The notes beneath the pieces were generated by a model. That model ran no database searches, was not told where the DNA came from, and saw only the letters and a list, made by a program, of their open reading frames with translations. DNA of 64,000 nucleotides. Source: Gammaproteobacteria bacterium. GTDB taxonomy: Bacteria > Pseudomonadota > Gammaproteobacteria > Steroidobacterales > Steroidobacteraceae. The DNA is taken from assembly GCA_016707425.1 (NCBI GenBank), contig JADJHU010000015.1, forward strand, positions 964,895-1,028,894. The letters run 5' to 3'. The translations under genes and the position numbers were made by a program. Shown piece by piece: positions 45,223-51,957 of this stretch. Every line of letters starts with the position of its first letter. Position 1 is the stretch's first letter.

Positions 45223-46003
45223 GTCCTGGACGGGCAAGCTGATCGGCGGTTTACTCGGGCTGCTCGTTTCCGGGCCGTTCGGCGCGGCCGTGGGCGCGCT
45301 GCTCGGTCATCAGTACGATCTGGCGGCCGCACGATCCGCGGCTGGGGGCGTCGCGCCCGGAGAGCGCTTCTTCCAGGCCGTCTTCCAGGTCATGGGCCAT
45401 GTCGCGAAGGCCGATGGCCGTGTCTCCGAGCGGGAGATCGATGCGGCACGACGCATCATGCAGGAGCTGCGCCTGAGCGAGGCGCAGACGGCAGAGGCGA
45501 TTCGCCACTTTACGCTCGGCAAGCAGCCCGACTTCGGGCTGGATGCGGCGGTGCTCGGCCTGCGTCGAGCCTGTGCCGGGCGACCCGATCTCCTGCGCGT
45601 CTTCATGGAGGTCGAGCTGCGTGCCGCACTGGCAGGCAACGATCTCGCCGGCCCGTCGCGCCCGCTGCTGCAGCGGATCGCGGGCCTGCTGCGCATCTCC
45701 GGGCTCGAACTCGCGCACATGGAGGCGCTGCTGCGCTTCCACGAGGCCGGCGCGGGGGCGGCGCCTGGTCCTGCGCAGTCGTCGCGGGACGCAGCACTGT
45801 CGCACGCCTATAGCGTGCTTCAGGTCGAGTCCGGTGCGAGTGACGCGGCCGTACAGCGCGCCTATCGCCGGCAGCTGAGCCGCCACCACCCGGACAAGCT
45901 CAAGGCGAACGGCCTGCCGGACTCCATGCTCGAGCATGCCAAGCAGCGTACCCAGCAGATCATCGAGGCCTGGGAGCTCATCCGCGCGCAGCGCGGCCTG
46001 TGA
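45221..46003 (+). CDS. djlA: Membrane-anchored co-chaperone DjlA
   Basis: 260 residues: an N-terminal membrane helix (KLIGGLLGLLVSGPFGAAVG, residues 5-24), a TerB-like domain (KADGRVSEREIDAARRIMQE), and a C-terminal J domain with HPD in LSRHHPDKLKANGLP. It activates DnaK at the inner membrane. ATG 45221 fits E. coli DjlA; the frame itself is open from 45116 inside purC. rpe follows at once. Confidence 0.93.
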   Translation: MSWTGKLIGGLLGLLVSGPFGAAVGALLGHQYDLAAARSAAGGVAPGERFFQAVFQVMGHVAKADGRVSEREIDAARRIMQELRLSEAQTAEAIRHFTLGKQPDFGLDAAVLGLRRACAGRPDLLRVFMEVELRAALAGNDLAGPSRPLLQRIAGLLRISGLELAHMEALLRFHEAGAGAAPGPAQSSRDAALSHAYSVLQVESGASDAAVQRAYRRQLSRHHPDKLKANGLPDSMLEHAKQRTQQIIEAWELIRAQRGL

Positions 46004-46035
46004 GCGACCCGCCCCAGGCTGTAAGCTCTCGAACC

Positions 46036-46704
46036 ATGCTGACTCACTGGATCGCGCCTTCCATTCTCTCGGCCGACTTCGCCCGCTTGGGCGAAGAGGT
46101 CGATGCCGTGCTCGCCGCCGGCGCCGACCTCGTGCACTTCGACGTGATGGACAACCACTACGTGCCGAATCTCACTGTGGGGCCGGTGGTCTGCGAGGCG
46201 CTGCGCCGCCACGGCGTCACGGCTCCCATCGACGTGCACCTCATGGTGCGCCCGGTGGATCGCATCGTGCCGGACTTTGCGCAGGCGGGCGCCACGTACA
46301 TCAGCTTCCATCCGGAGGCGAGCGAGCACGTCGATCGCACCATAGAGCTCATCCGCGAACACGGCTGCCGGCCCGGGCTGGTCTTCAACCCGGCCACGCC
46401 GCTCGACTGGCTCGACTACACGCTCGCGAAGCTCGATCTGGTGCTCATCATGTCGGTGAATCCCGGCTTCGGCGGGCAGCGGTTCATTCCCTCGGCGCTC
46501 GCGAAGCTGCGCGAGGCGCGCCGGCGGATCGAAGCGGGCGGTCGCGAGGTGCGACTGGAGATCGACGGCGGAGTGAAGATCGACAACGTCGCCGCGATCG
46601 CTGCTGCCGGAGCCGATACGTTCGTGGCCGGCTCGGCGATCTTCGGCAGCGGTGACTATGCGGCGACCATTGCCGCCATGCGGGAGCGGATCGCCTCCCG
46701 CTGA
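46036..46704 (+). CDS. rpe: Ribulose-phosphate 3-epimerase
   Basis: TIM-barrel enzyme of the pentose phosphate pathway, 222 residues (E. coli 225). Motifs: APSILSADFARLGEEV, HFDVMDNHYVPNLTVGP, LIMSVNPGFGGQRFIP and EIDGGVKIDNV. ATG 46036 is chosen by homology; GTG 46000, overlapping the djlA stop by 4 bp, is an alternative. Its substrate links to rpiA at 51037. Confidence 0.95.
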   Translation: MLTHWIAPSILSADFARLGEEVDAVLAAGADLVHFDVMDNHYVPNLTVGPVVCEALRRHGVTAPIDVHLMVRPVDRIVPDFAQAGATYISFHPEASEHVDRTIELIREHGCRPGLVFNPATPLDWLDYTLAKLDLVLIMSVNPGFGGQRFIPSALAKLREARRRIEAGGREVRLEIDGGVKIDNVAAIAAAGADTFVAGSAIFGSGDYAATIAAMRERIASR

Positions 46705-46708
46705 GAAC

Positions 46709-47446
46709 CTATTCCTCGTCGTCCTCGTCGTCCAGCGACGTGACCGGTGCGGGACGTGCGGCGCTGGCCCGGGCCACCGGCACGATCACCGGCCGGGTCT
46801 TCATCTTCGGTCGCGCGTTGAATACCACGATGGTCTTGCCCGTGGCGCGCAGGTGCCCCTGCTCCTCCAGCACTTTCAGGACGCGTCCGGCCATCTCGCG
46901 CGAGCAGCCGACGAGGCGTGAGAGCTCCTGGCGGCTCACCTTGATCTGCATCCCTTCCGGGTGCGTCATGGCGTCGGGTTCGTCGCAGAGGTTGTTGATC
47001 GCGTGAGCGACGCGACCCGTCACGTCCACGAAGGCGAGATCGCCGAGCTTCCGGTTGGTCCGGTCGAGGCGCGTGGCCAGCTGGGTGGCGAGCTCGAAGA
47101 CGAGCCCGGGACTCTCGGCGGCGATCTGGCGGAAGCGCGGATAGGTCATCTCGGCGAGTTCGCACTGGTTGCGGGTGCGCACCCAGGCACTCCGCGTGGG
47201 CTGCTCGTGAAAGAGGCCCATTTCGCCGAAGAACTGACCCTTGTTGAGGTAGGCGAGGACCATCTCGTTGCCTTCCTCGTCCTCGATCATCACCTCGACC
47301 GAGCCGCTGATGATGTAGTAGAGGACATCCGGGAGGTCGCCGGCGTGGATGACCACCGTCTTGGAGGGTACGGTGCGGACGCGGCAGTAGCTCAGGAACC
47401 GGTTGATGGCCGGGATGTCGCTCAGCGGCCTGACGTGCTCTTCCAT
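46709..47446 (-). CDS. crp: Crp/Vfr-type cAMP-responsive regulator
   Basis: 245 residues. cAMP-binding barrel with FFGEMGLFHEQPTRSAWVRT (the Glu, Arg and Ser ligands of Crp are conserved), dimer helix, then the winged helix LVGCSREMAGRVLKVLEEQG with the Crp recognition residues Arg, Glu, Arg. The normal end (GKTIVVFNAR) is followed by about 33 more residues: a basic/Pro-Ala linker and an acidic tip (DDEDDEE). Such a tail is not in E. coli Crp. ATG 47446 is preceded by GGGGGAG, only 2 nt away; GTG 47464 is an alternative. Confidence 0.93.
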   Translation of the reverse strand: MEEHVRPLSDIPAINRFLSYCRVRTVPSKTVVIHAGDLPDVLYYIISGSVEVMIEDEEGNEMVLAYLNKGQFFGEMGLFHEQPTRSAWVRTRNQCELAEMTYPRFRQIAAESPGLVFELATQLATRLDRTNRKLGDLAFVDVTGRVAHAINNLCDEPDAMTHPEGMQIKVSRQELSRLVGCSREMAGRVLKVLEEQGHLRATGKTIVVFNARPKMKTRPVIVPVARASAARPAPVTSLDDEDDEE

Positions 47447-47550
47447 TGCTCCCCCGAAGATCACGAAGATTCGTGTTTCTGTGGCGGCTTTTTATTACAT
47501 AAACTCATGGCACTGCAAGCGATCGGAGCTGGCGCCCCCGGAAGCCGGTT

Positions 47551-47579
47551 TTGCAAAGCGCCAGGCGCTTGAGTACACT
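47551..47579 (+). promoter_or_regulatory. Sigma-70 promoter for rplM-rpsI
   Basis: TTGCAA (47551-47556), 17-bp spacer, TACACT (47574-47579). Start of transcription is expected near 47586, giving a leader of about 60 nt before rplM. The leader is GC-rich (47586-47632) and may fold to allow L13 control, but no known motif was matched. Confidence 0.75.
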
Positions 47580-47646
47580 TGCCGCCCTTTTTGGGGCCCG
47601 CCGCCCCCGTGGGCGCTATTTGCTGATGGCGGGTGGAGATCAAGAA

Positions 47647-48075
47647 ATGACTACAGCTTTCGCCAGGCCCGGCACTGTCCGCGGCGACTGGTTCGTCGTG
47701 GATGCCAGCGGCAAGACGCTCGGCCGGCTCGCTACGGCGCTCGCGCACCGCCTGAAGGGCAAGCACAAGGCCGATTACAGCCCGCACGTCGACATGGGGG
47801 ACCACCTCGTCGTCGTCAATGCCGGGAAGATCAGTGTCACGGGCCGGAAGCTCGAGGACAAGTTCTACTACCGCCACAGCGGCTACATCGGTGGCATCAA
47901 GTCGATCGCCCTCGAGAAGCTGCTCGCCGAGCACCCCGAGCGGGTCATCGAGTTCGCGGTCAAGGGCATGCTTCCCAAGAACCCGCTCGGCCGCCGTATG
48001 TTCAGGAAGCTGCACGTGTTTGCGGGCGGGAGCCACCCGCATCAGGCACAGCAGCCGAAGCCGCTCGAACTCTGA
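47647..48075 (+). CDS. rplM: 50S ribosomal protein L13
   Basis: L13, 142 residues, an early 50S assembly protein. Contains WFVVDASGKTLGRLATALAH, DHLVVVNAGKISVTGRKLED and GMLPKNPLGRRMFRKLHVFA. The frame is open from 47551, but ATG 47647 has GGAG (47635-47638) 8 nt upstream and fits the family. rpsI follows 11 bp after. Confidence 0.97.
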   Translation: MTTAFARPGTVRGDWFVVDASGKTLGRLATALAHRLKGKHKADYSPHVDMGDHLVVVNAGKISVTGRKLEDKFYYRHSGYIGGIKSIALEKLLAEHPERVIEFAVKGMLPKNPLGRRMFRKLHVFAGGSHPHQAQQPKPLEL

Positions 48076-48086
48076 AAGGTCCAAGA

Positions 48087-48482
48087 ATGCCTGCCATCCA
48101 GAACAACTACGGCACCGGCCGCCGCAAGACGGCCACTGCCCGTGTCTACCTTCGTCCGGGCAATGGCCGGATCACCGTGAACGAGCGTCCGCTCGACGAG
48201 TTCTTCGGACGTGAGACCGGCCGCATGATCGTCCGCCAGCCACTCGAGAGCGTGCAGCTCACCGACAAGTTCGACATCACGGTCCAGGTTGCCGGAAGCG
48301 GCATCACCGGCCAGGCTGGTGCGATCCGTCACGGCATTACGCGTGCGCTCATCGAGCACGACGAGACGCTGCGCAAGCCCCTGCGCGCTGCCGGCTTCGT
48401 CACGCGTGATGCACGCGAGGTCGAGCGCAAGAAGGTCGGCCGCCGCAAAGCCCGTCGCGGGACGCAGTTCTCGAAGCGCTAG
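48087..48482 (+). CDS. rpsI: 30S ribosomal protein S9
   Basis: S9, 131 residues, whose C-terminal tail touches P-site tRNA. Begins MPAIQNNYGTGRRKTATARV, with ITVNERPLDEFFGRETGRMI, and ends KARRGTQFSKR, the invariant S9 tail. ATG 48087 follows rplM after 11 bp. tRNA-Gln follows 38 bp after its stop, so the three are probably one transcript. Confidence 0.97.
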   Translation: MPAIQNNYGTGRRKTATARVYLRPGNGRITVNERPLDEFFGRETGRMIVRQPLESVQLTDKFDITVQVAGSGITGQAGAIRHGITRALIEHDETLRKPLRAAGFVTRDAREVERKKVGRRKARRGTQFSKR

Positions 48483-48520
48483 AGGAAGCTCCCGAGCCGC
48501 GCCGCGATCATCCGACCCAT

Positions 48521-48594
48521 TGGGGGATCGTCTAATGGTAGGACAGTGGACTCTGACTCCATCAATCTAGGTTCGAATCCTAGTCCCCCAGCCA
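48521..48594 (+). tRNA. tRNA-Gln (anticodon CTG)
   Basis: Acceptor arms TGGGGGA (48521-48527) and TCCCCCA (48584-48590) pair fully; the anticodon loop CTCTGAC holds CTG; the T-loop GGTTCGAATCC is typical; CCA (48592-48594) is encoded. The first T-A pair is typical of glutamine tRNA. Confidence 0.95.
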
Positions 48595-48602
48595 AACGAA
48601 AC

Positions 48603-48643
48603 AGCCACTTAGCGAACATCTACTAAGTGGCTTTTTTGTTTTT
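48603..48643 (+). terminator. Rho-independent terminator after tRNA-Gln
   Basis: Perfect 10-bp stem AGCCACTTAG (48603-48612) and CTAAGTGGCT (48623-48632), 10-nt loop, then TTTTTGTTTTT. It ends the rplM-rpsI-tRNA unit. Confidence 0.95.
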
Positions 48644-48701
48644 GTAACAGGTTGCAACCGGCGGTGTAGTTCTAGCGGGCGAAGCGAAAAGGAAGTTCAA
48701 A

Positions 48702-49073
48702 ATGTTCATATGGGGAAGTGGACACAAGACCATTCGCATTCCAATTCACAATGCTCCTCCATGCGGCACTTGTGGTGGCGATACGCTGCGCTCAATTTCC
48801 TTTGACTACGACTACAGCCACATCTTCTGGCTCTTCAAGGGCATCAAGAACAAGGCCGTATCGGCGTCCTGCGAAACATGCGGGACAGTCGTCAGGCTTG
48901 AAGCGGAACACGAGAAGGACATCGTTCGCACACTGGGGAAGAATCCAATTCCCTTCATGGACCGATACGGGGCCGTCGTCCTGTTATTGCTGGTAGCGGC
49001 TTGGATTACGTTTGCGCTGACACGTCCATGTGCTGTGAACCCTGATTCGCAGGTGTGCAGGGACAGCAGATAG
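48702..49073 (+). CDS. Zinc-ribbon single-pass membrane protein
   Basis: 123 residues. An N-terminal zinc ribbon made of PPCGTCGGDTLR (residues 19-30) and ASCETCGTVVRL (about 55-66), i.e. CxxC-x(32)-CxxC, then one membrane helix, AVVLLLLVAAWITFALTRP (about 90-108), and a short polar tail. Base composition is clearly less GC-rich than the neighbours, which points to horizontal transfer next to the tRNA-Gln gene. GGAAG (48691-48695) precedes ATG 48702. Function unknown; a double-CxxC ribbon with a membrane anchor suggests redox or protein-protein contact. Confidence 0.7.
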   Translation: MFIWGSGHKTIRIPIHNAPPCGTCGGDTLRSISFDYDYSHIFWLFKGIKNKAVSASCETCGTVVRLEAEHEKDIVRTLGKNPIPFMDRYGAVVLLLLVAAWITFALTRPCAVNPDSQVCRDSR

Positions 49074-49085
49074 CGGACAAAACAA

Positions 49086-49113
49086 AGCCCGCTAGCCTTT
49101 CGACTAGCGGGCT
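49086..49113 (-). terminator. Hairpin between the two accessory genes
   Basis: Perfect 10-bp arms AGCCCGCTAG (49086-49095) and CTAGCGGGCT (49104-49113) with an 8-nt loop. On the minus strand it is followed by TTGTTTTGT, so it should terminate leftward transcripts; on the plus strand there is no T-run, though it lies 12 bp after the 49073 stop. Confidence 0.75.
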
Positions 49114-49163
49114 GTGCCCGCCGCTACCCGAGGGTGAACCTCTCAAACCCCCTCGGTGCCGCT

Positions 49164-49197
49164 TTGACGCTGGACGGAAGTGGCACGCCAGCGTCAA
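49164..49197. repeat. 10-bp perfect inverted repeat
   Basis: TTGACGCTGG (49164-49173) and CCAGCGTCAA (49188-49197) around a 14-nt loop. It contains the stop codon of the small zinc protein at 49194-49196. It may be a terminator without a T-run or the trace of a mobile element end. Confidence 0.5.
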
Positions 49198-49451
49198 TCC
49201 TGTATTGCGTGCGGGTCTCCGCAGAGCCGATTTCTCCGCACGTCTTCTGAAAAGAACGGGGCCTTGCAAACTAGGCACCGCCGCCAGCCCACAATCCTGA
49301 CCACACGGTTCCGGTTCATCCTGTCCAGCACCGGCGCTCGGCGAGTCATCTCAGGATCGCTATTCAGCGACCATCGCAAGGGGATCAAAAACCCCGCGTC
49401 CTCGCCAAAAGCCGCGATGCGGTACTCGGCGGCTGGGGCTGCGTCGCTCAC
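49194..49451 (-). CDS. Small zinc-finger-like protein
   Basis: 85 residues. Ends with a basic zinc-knuckle-like segment, RRCLVCKAPFFSEDVRRNRL followed by C and H (C-x2-C-x14-C-x3-H). GTG 49451 is chosen because AGGAAGGAGA (49461-49470) stands 9 nt upstream, one of the best Shine-Dalgarno sites in the window. The family was not recognised with certainty. Before the IS insertion this gene would have lain about 40 bp downstream of rpiA on the same strand. It could bind DNA or RNA. Confidence 0.5.
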   Translation of the reverse strand: MSDAAPAAEYRIAAFGEDAGFLIPLRWSLNSDPEMTRRAPVLDRMNRNRVVRIVGWRRCLVCKAPFFSEDVRRNRLCGDPHAIQD

Positions 49452-49492
49452 CGGCGCAGTTCTCCTTCCTTGCGCATCCGATCTATCTCTAG

Positions 49493-51036
49493 TCCCAATG
49501 GTGCTTACTTTGCGCGCAGCCAGTTGGGCAGATGAGCGGGACGTCTTCGGGCGACATGTCGGTGTACCTTGAGCCAGGGGAAGGATTTGGGTCGTCGTTT
49601 CCGAGCGCGTGGCTCGCTGCGGCAGGGCCGATGACCCGTCGGCAACTGTGCGATGAGTCGGAACAGTGTTCTGAGTGCGTCGGTCGTGTTGACCTCTCGC
49701 AGCACAGCGCGGGAAGTGAACTCGCTCCACAGCTGCACGGTGTGCTTGAACGAGAGCGCGCGCGGCGCCGTCGCACGCTCGGCGGCAGCCTGCGCCATCA
49801 GCAGTCGGATCAGGTTGTAAGCGAGAAGATGGGCCCAGAGCTCCTTTTCGATCATCGCGGGCGAGCGGCAGCGCAGCACCTCCATCCCGAGCGTCGTCTT
49901 GATGCAGCGCAGATCGAGTTCGATGTGCCAGCGCTGCGGATACAGCTCGCCGAGGGCTTGTTTCGGGGTCGCCTGCGCATCGAGGAGGCTCGTGACGAGG
50001 ATGCGGCCGCCGACTCTGGCCTCACGCAGGCGCAGCTGCGACGGATAGGCGTGATAGCGCTCGCGGCTCATCCATGCCGGCTTGCTCTTGGGCTTCTCCC
50101 ACCGCACGAGATGGTCTCGGGGAGCGAGGTGCTGACCACGGCGGAACTCCGTCACGCGCGAGCCGTGTTGGCGCATCACGACGTCGACGCCGGCCTCGAG
50201 CAGATCAGCGATGAACCAGTAGTTGGCGTAGAGCGCATCGGCGAGCAGCAGGTCCTGCGGAGCGAACGCCCCGAGCAGTGTGCGCGAGAGGTTCAGTTCG
50301 CTGTGCCCAGCACCTTGAAAGGGCCCGACGGCGGCTGCGAGCACCGCGCCGCTGGCGAGGCAGTGCACGGTGCACAGACGGGCCAGCGGGAACCCGACGC
50401 CTTGGGCCTGGCAAGAGGGTTGCGGGAAGGCGATCTGGTTACTCGGCGTGTCCGGCATCGAGACGCCGGTGCCATCGAGCAGCTTCACGTGCCGGCCGCG
50501 CCAGCGCCAGCCGCTCAAGGCGCGCGCACTGAGCAGTCGGCCACTCTCGAGAGTCAGCGCCTGCACCATCGAGAGCGGCAGCCGCGCGCGGGCACGGCAG
50601 TAGCCTCCGGTGCGAACGCTCTGCGGCGAGAGGCCCTCGGCGGCGCGGCTGGCTGCCCAACCGTTGACCGCGCGTTGGCAGGACGGATCCGCCGCGAGGG
50701 CTTGGCGCAGGAACATCGCGAGGGTCACCGTGGGCGGATAGAGCCGCTCACGATGCTCGGGCAGGTGCGCCTCGGTCACCTCGAGCAGCTCGGGGCCGGT
50801 CAGGACGTTGAAGAAGTCCATCGCGGCGCTCGTGCGTGCCCGGCCCCGGACACGCGCGCACTGTTGCCCTCGCAAGAAGGCGTCTCTACGATGAGTCAAG
50901 GCTGGCCTCGCAGGCGGTCGGGATGCTTGTGTGGTAACGAACATCCTAACAACTCGGAGCCAGCCTTCTCCTTCCACTTCAGTCACTTGGGTCGCGATCG
51001 CGCGTGCATCAACGGCCTATGTAAGCACCATTGTCC
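49493..51036 (-). mobile_element. IS4-family insertion sequence
   Basis: Bounded by inverted repeats sharing 13 identical bases, CAATGGTGCTTAC (49496-49508 and, inverted, 51021-51033). CTAG flanks both ends (49489-49492 and 51037-51040). If CTAG is the target duplication, the outermost 3 bp of the repeats are mismatched; if the repeats start at CAATGG the flanks match at only 7 of 10 bases. About 1.54 kb with a single transposase gene. The right CTAG holds the rpiA TAG stop. Confidence 0.88.
49505..50944 (-). CDS. IS4-family transposase
   Basis: DDE transposase, 479 residues from ATG 50944 (frame open to GTG 50986). Catalytic motifs: first Asp in VKLLDGTGVSMPD, second in DLLLADALYANYW, and the YREK signature YPQRWHIELDLRCIK (Y-x2-R-x3-E-x6-K). 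No frameshift or internal stop, so the element may be active. The TAA stop lies inside the left inverted repeat (49505-49507). Composition resembles the host genome. Confidence 0.92.
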   Translation of the reverse strand: MFVTTQASRPPARPALTHRRDAFLRGQQCARVRGRARTSAAMDFFNVLTGPELLEVTEAHLPEHRERLYPPTVTLAMFLRQALAADPSCQRAVNGWAASRAAEGLSPQSVRTGGYCRARARLPLSMVQALTLESGRLLSARALSGWRWRGRHVKLLDGTGVSMPDTPSNQIAFPQPSCQAQGVGFPLARLCTVHCLASGAVLAAAVGPFQGAGHSELNLSRTLLGAFAPQDLLLADALYANYWFIADLLEAGVDVVMRQHGSRVTEFRRGQHLAPRDHLVRWEKPKSKPAWMSRERYHAYPSQLRLREARVGGRILVTSLLDAQATPKQALGELYPQRWHIELDLRCIKTTLGMEVLRCRSPAMIEKELWAHLLAYNLIRLLMAQAAAERATAPRALSFKHTVQLWSEFTSRAVLREVNTTDALRTLFRLIAQLPTGHRPCRSEPRARKRRPKSFPWLKVHRHVARRRPAHLPNWLRAK

Positions 51037-51720
51037 CTAGAGCTGCACGACCCCCCGCTCCGAGCCCACGATCAGTATGTCAGCCGGGCGTTGCGCGAAC
51101 AGGCCGACGGTCACGACCCCCGCGATCTGGTTCAACTCGCGTTCGAGCGCGGGTGGGTCGGCGATGTCGAGCCCGTGCACGTCGAGGATGTGGTTGCCGT
51201 TGTCCGTGACGAATCCCGTGCGCCATGCCGGGCGCCCCCCACGCGCTGCGAGCTCGCGGGCGACCGAGAGGCGGGCCATGGGGATCACCTCGACGGGCAG
51301 GGGAAAGCGACCGAGCCGTTCCACGACCTTGCTCTCGTCCACGATGCAGACGAAGCAGCGCGAGGCCGCTGCCACGATCTTCTCGCGCGTGAGCGCACCG
51401 CCACCACCCTTGATGAGGTGGCGGGCGCGGGTGGCTTCGTCTGCGCCATCCACATAGAGGCCGAGGGTCTCGACCGTCTCGAGCGCTGCATTCAGATCGA
51501 GCACGTCGATGCCATGGCTGCGCAGGCGCAGCGTGGAGGCCTCGGAGCTCGAAACCGCTGCCCTGATCCTCGGACCTCGGGCGGCCAGCGCATCGATGAA
51601 CAGGTTGACCGTCGAGCCGGTGCCGACGCCGAGGATGGCGCCCTCGGACACGTGCCTGAGGGCAGCTTCGGCCGCATGATGCTTGCCTGTGTCCCGGGCA
51701 GGGATGAATCCATTCGACAT
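51037..51720 (-). CDS. rpiA: Ribose-5-phosphate isomerase A
   Basis: Pentose-phosphate isomerase, 227 residues. Contains GAILGVGTGSTVNLFIDAL, YVDGADEATRARHLIKGGGG and ALTREKIVAAASRCFVCIVD. The frame is open to 51792, but ATG 51720 fits E. coli RpiA. The TAG stop is part of the CTAG that borders the IS element, so the protein end is unchanged. A 16-codon Lys-rich ORF and a hairpin lie upstream (51757-51852). Confidence 0.95.
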   Translation of the reverse strand: MSNGFIPARDTGKHHAAEAALRHVSEGAILGVGTGSTVNLFIDALAARGPRIRAAVSSSEASTLRLRSHGIDVLDLNAALETVETLGLYVDGADEATRARHLIKGGGGALTREKIVAAASRCFVCIVDESKVVERLGRFPLPVEVIPMARLSVARELAARGGRPAWRTGFVTDNGNHILDVHGLDIADPPALERELNQIAGVVTVGLFAQRPADILIVGSERGVVQL

Positions 51721-51756
51721 GAGAGCTGACCTGTCGGGGTTTGCGGAGTGCAGAAA

Positions 51757-51786
51757 CGACTGTGCCCGCTTTCGCGGGCACAGTCG
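51757..51786 (-). terminator. Strong hairpin between the Lys-rich ORF and rpiA
   Basis: Arms GACTGTGCCCGC (51758-51769) and GCGGGCACAGTC (51774-51785) with a TTTC loop; 12 perfect pairs plus one more C-G at the base. On the minus strand GTTTCTGC follows. It lies 15 bp after the tiny ORF's stop and 36 bp before rpiA, so it acts as a terminator or as an attenuator. Confidence 0.8.
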
Positions 51787-51801
51787 GTTCAACGTGAAGG
51801 C

Positions 51802-51852
51802 TTACTTCTTCTTAGTGGCTTTCTTCTTCGCCTTCTTCTTGGCTTTCGCCAT
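51802..51852 (-). CDS. Lysine-rich 16-residue microprotein or leader peptide
   Basis: Encodes MAKAKKKAKKKATKKK: ten Lys, four Ala, one Thr plus the initiator, the composition of histone-H1-like tails. GGAG lies 7 nt before the ATG. The unit is complete: a sigma-70-like promoter (51888-51915), short leader, ORF and strong hairpin (51757-51786), about 125 nt in all. It could be a nucleic-acid-binding microprotein, a leader peptide whose translation affects the hairpin before rpiA, or the coding part of a dual-function small RNA. Not recognised as a named gene. Confidence 0.65.
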   Translation of the reverse strand: MAKAKKKAKKKATKKK

Positions 51853-51887
51853 GGCTAGTCTCCAGTTTCAGGTTAGTCCGGGGTGCG

Positions 51888-51915
51888 AGTATATACACGG
51901 ACATTCAAATTACAA
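51888..51915 (-). promoter_or_regulatory. Sigma-70 promoter of the Lys-rich ORF
   Basis: On the minus strand TTGTAA (51910-51915), 16-bp spacer, TATACT (51888-51893), with TG before the -10 region. An overlapping reading is TTGTTG-17-TATATA. Among the best promoters in the window. Transcription should start near 51881. Confidence 0.75.
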
Positions 51916-51957
51916 CAAGTGCTTCATCGTCATGTGATGTGTGATGCGCATCTCGTG

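Noticed and set aside
48580..48587. CTAGTCCC occurs in the tRNA-Gln 3' arm and again at 49489-49496, like a short attachment-site pair.
   Set aside because: Only 8 bp, and the second copy is explained by the IS border with its CTAG flank.
48650..48659. Perfect palindrome GGTTGCAACC after the tRNA terminator.
   Set aside because: Ten bases only, no partner repeat or promoter spacing to give it meaning.
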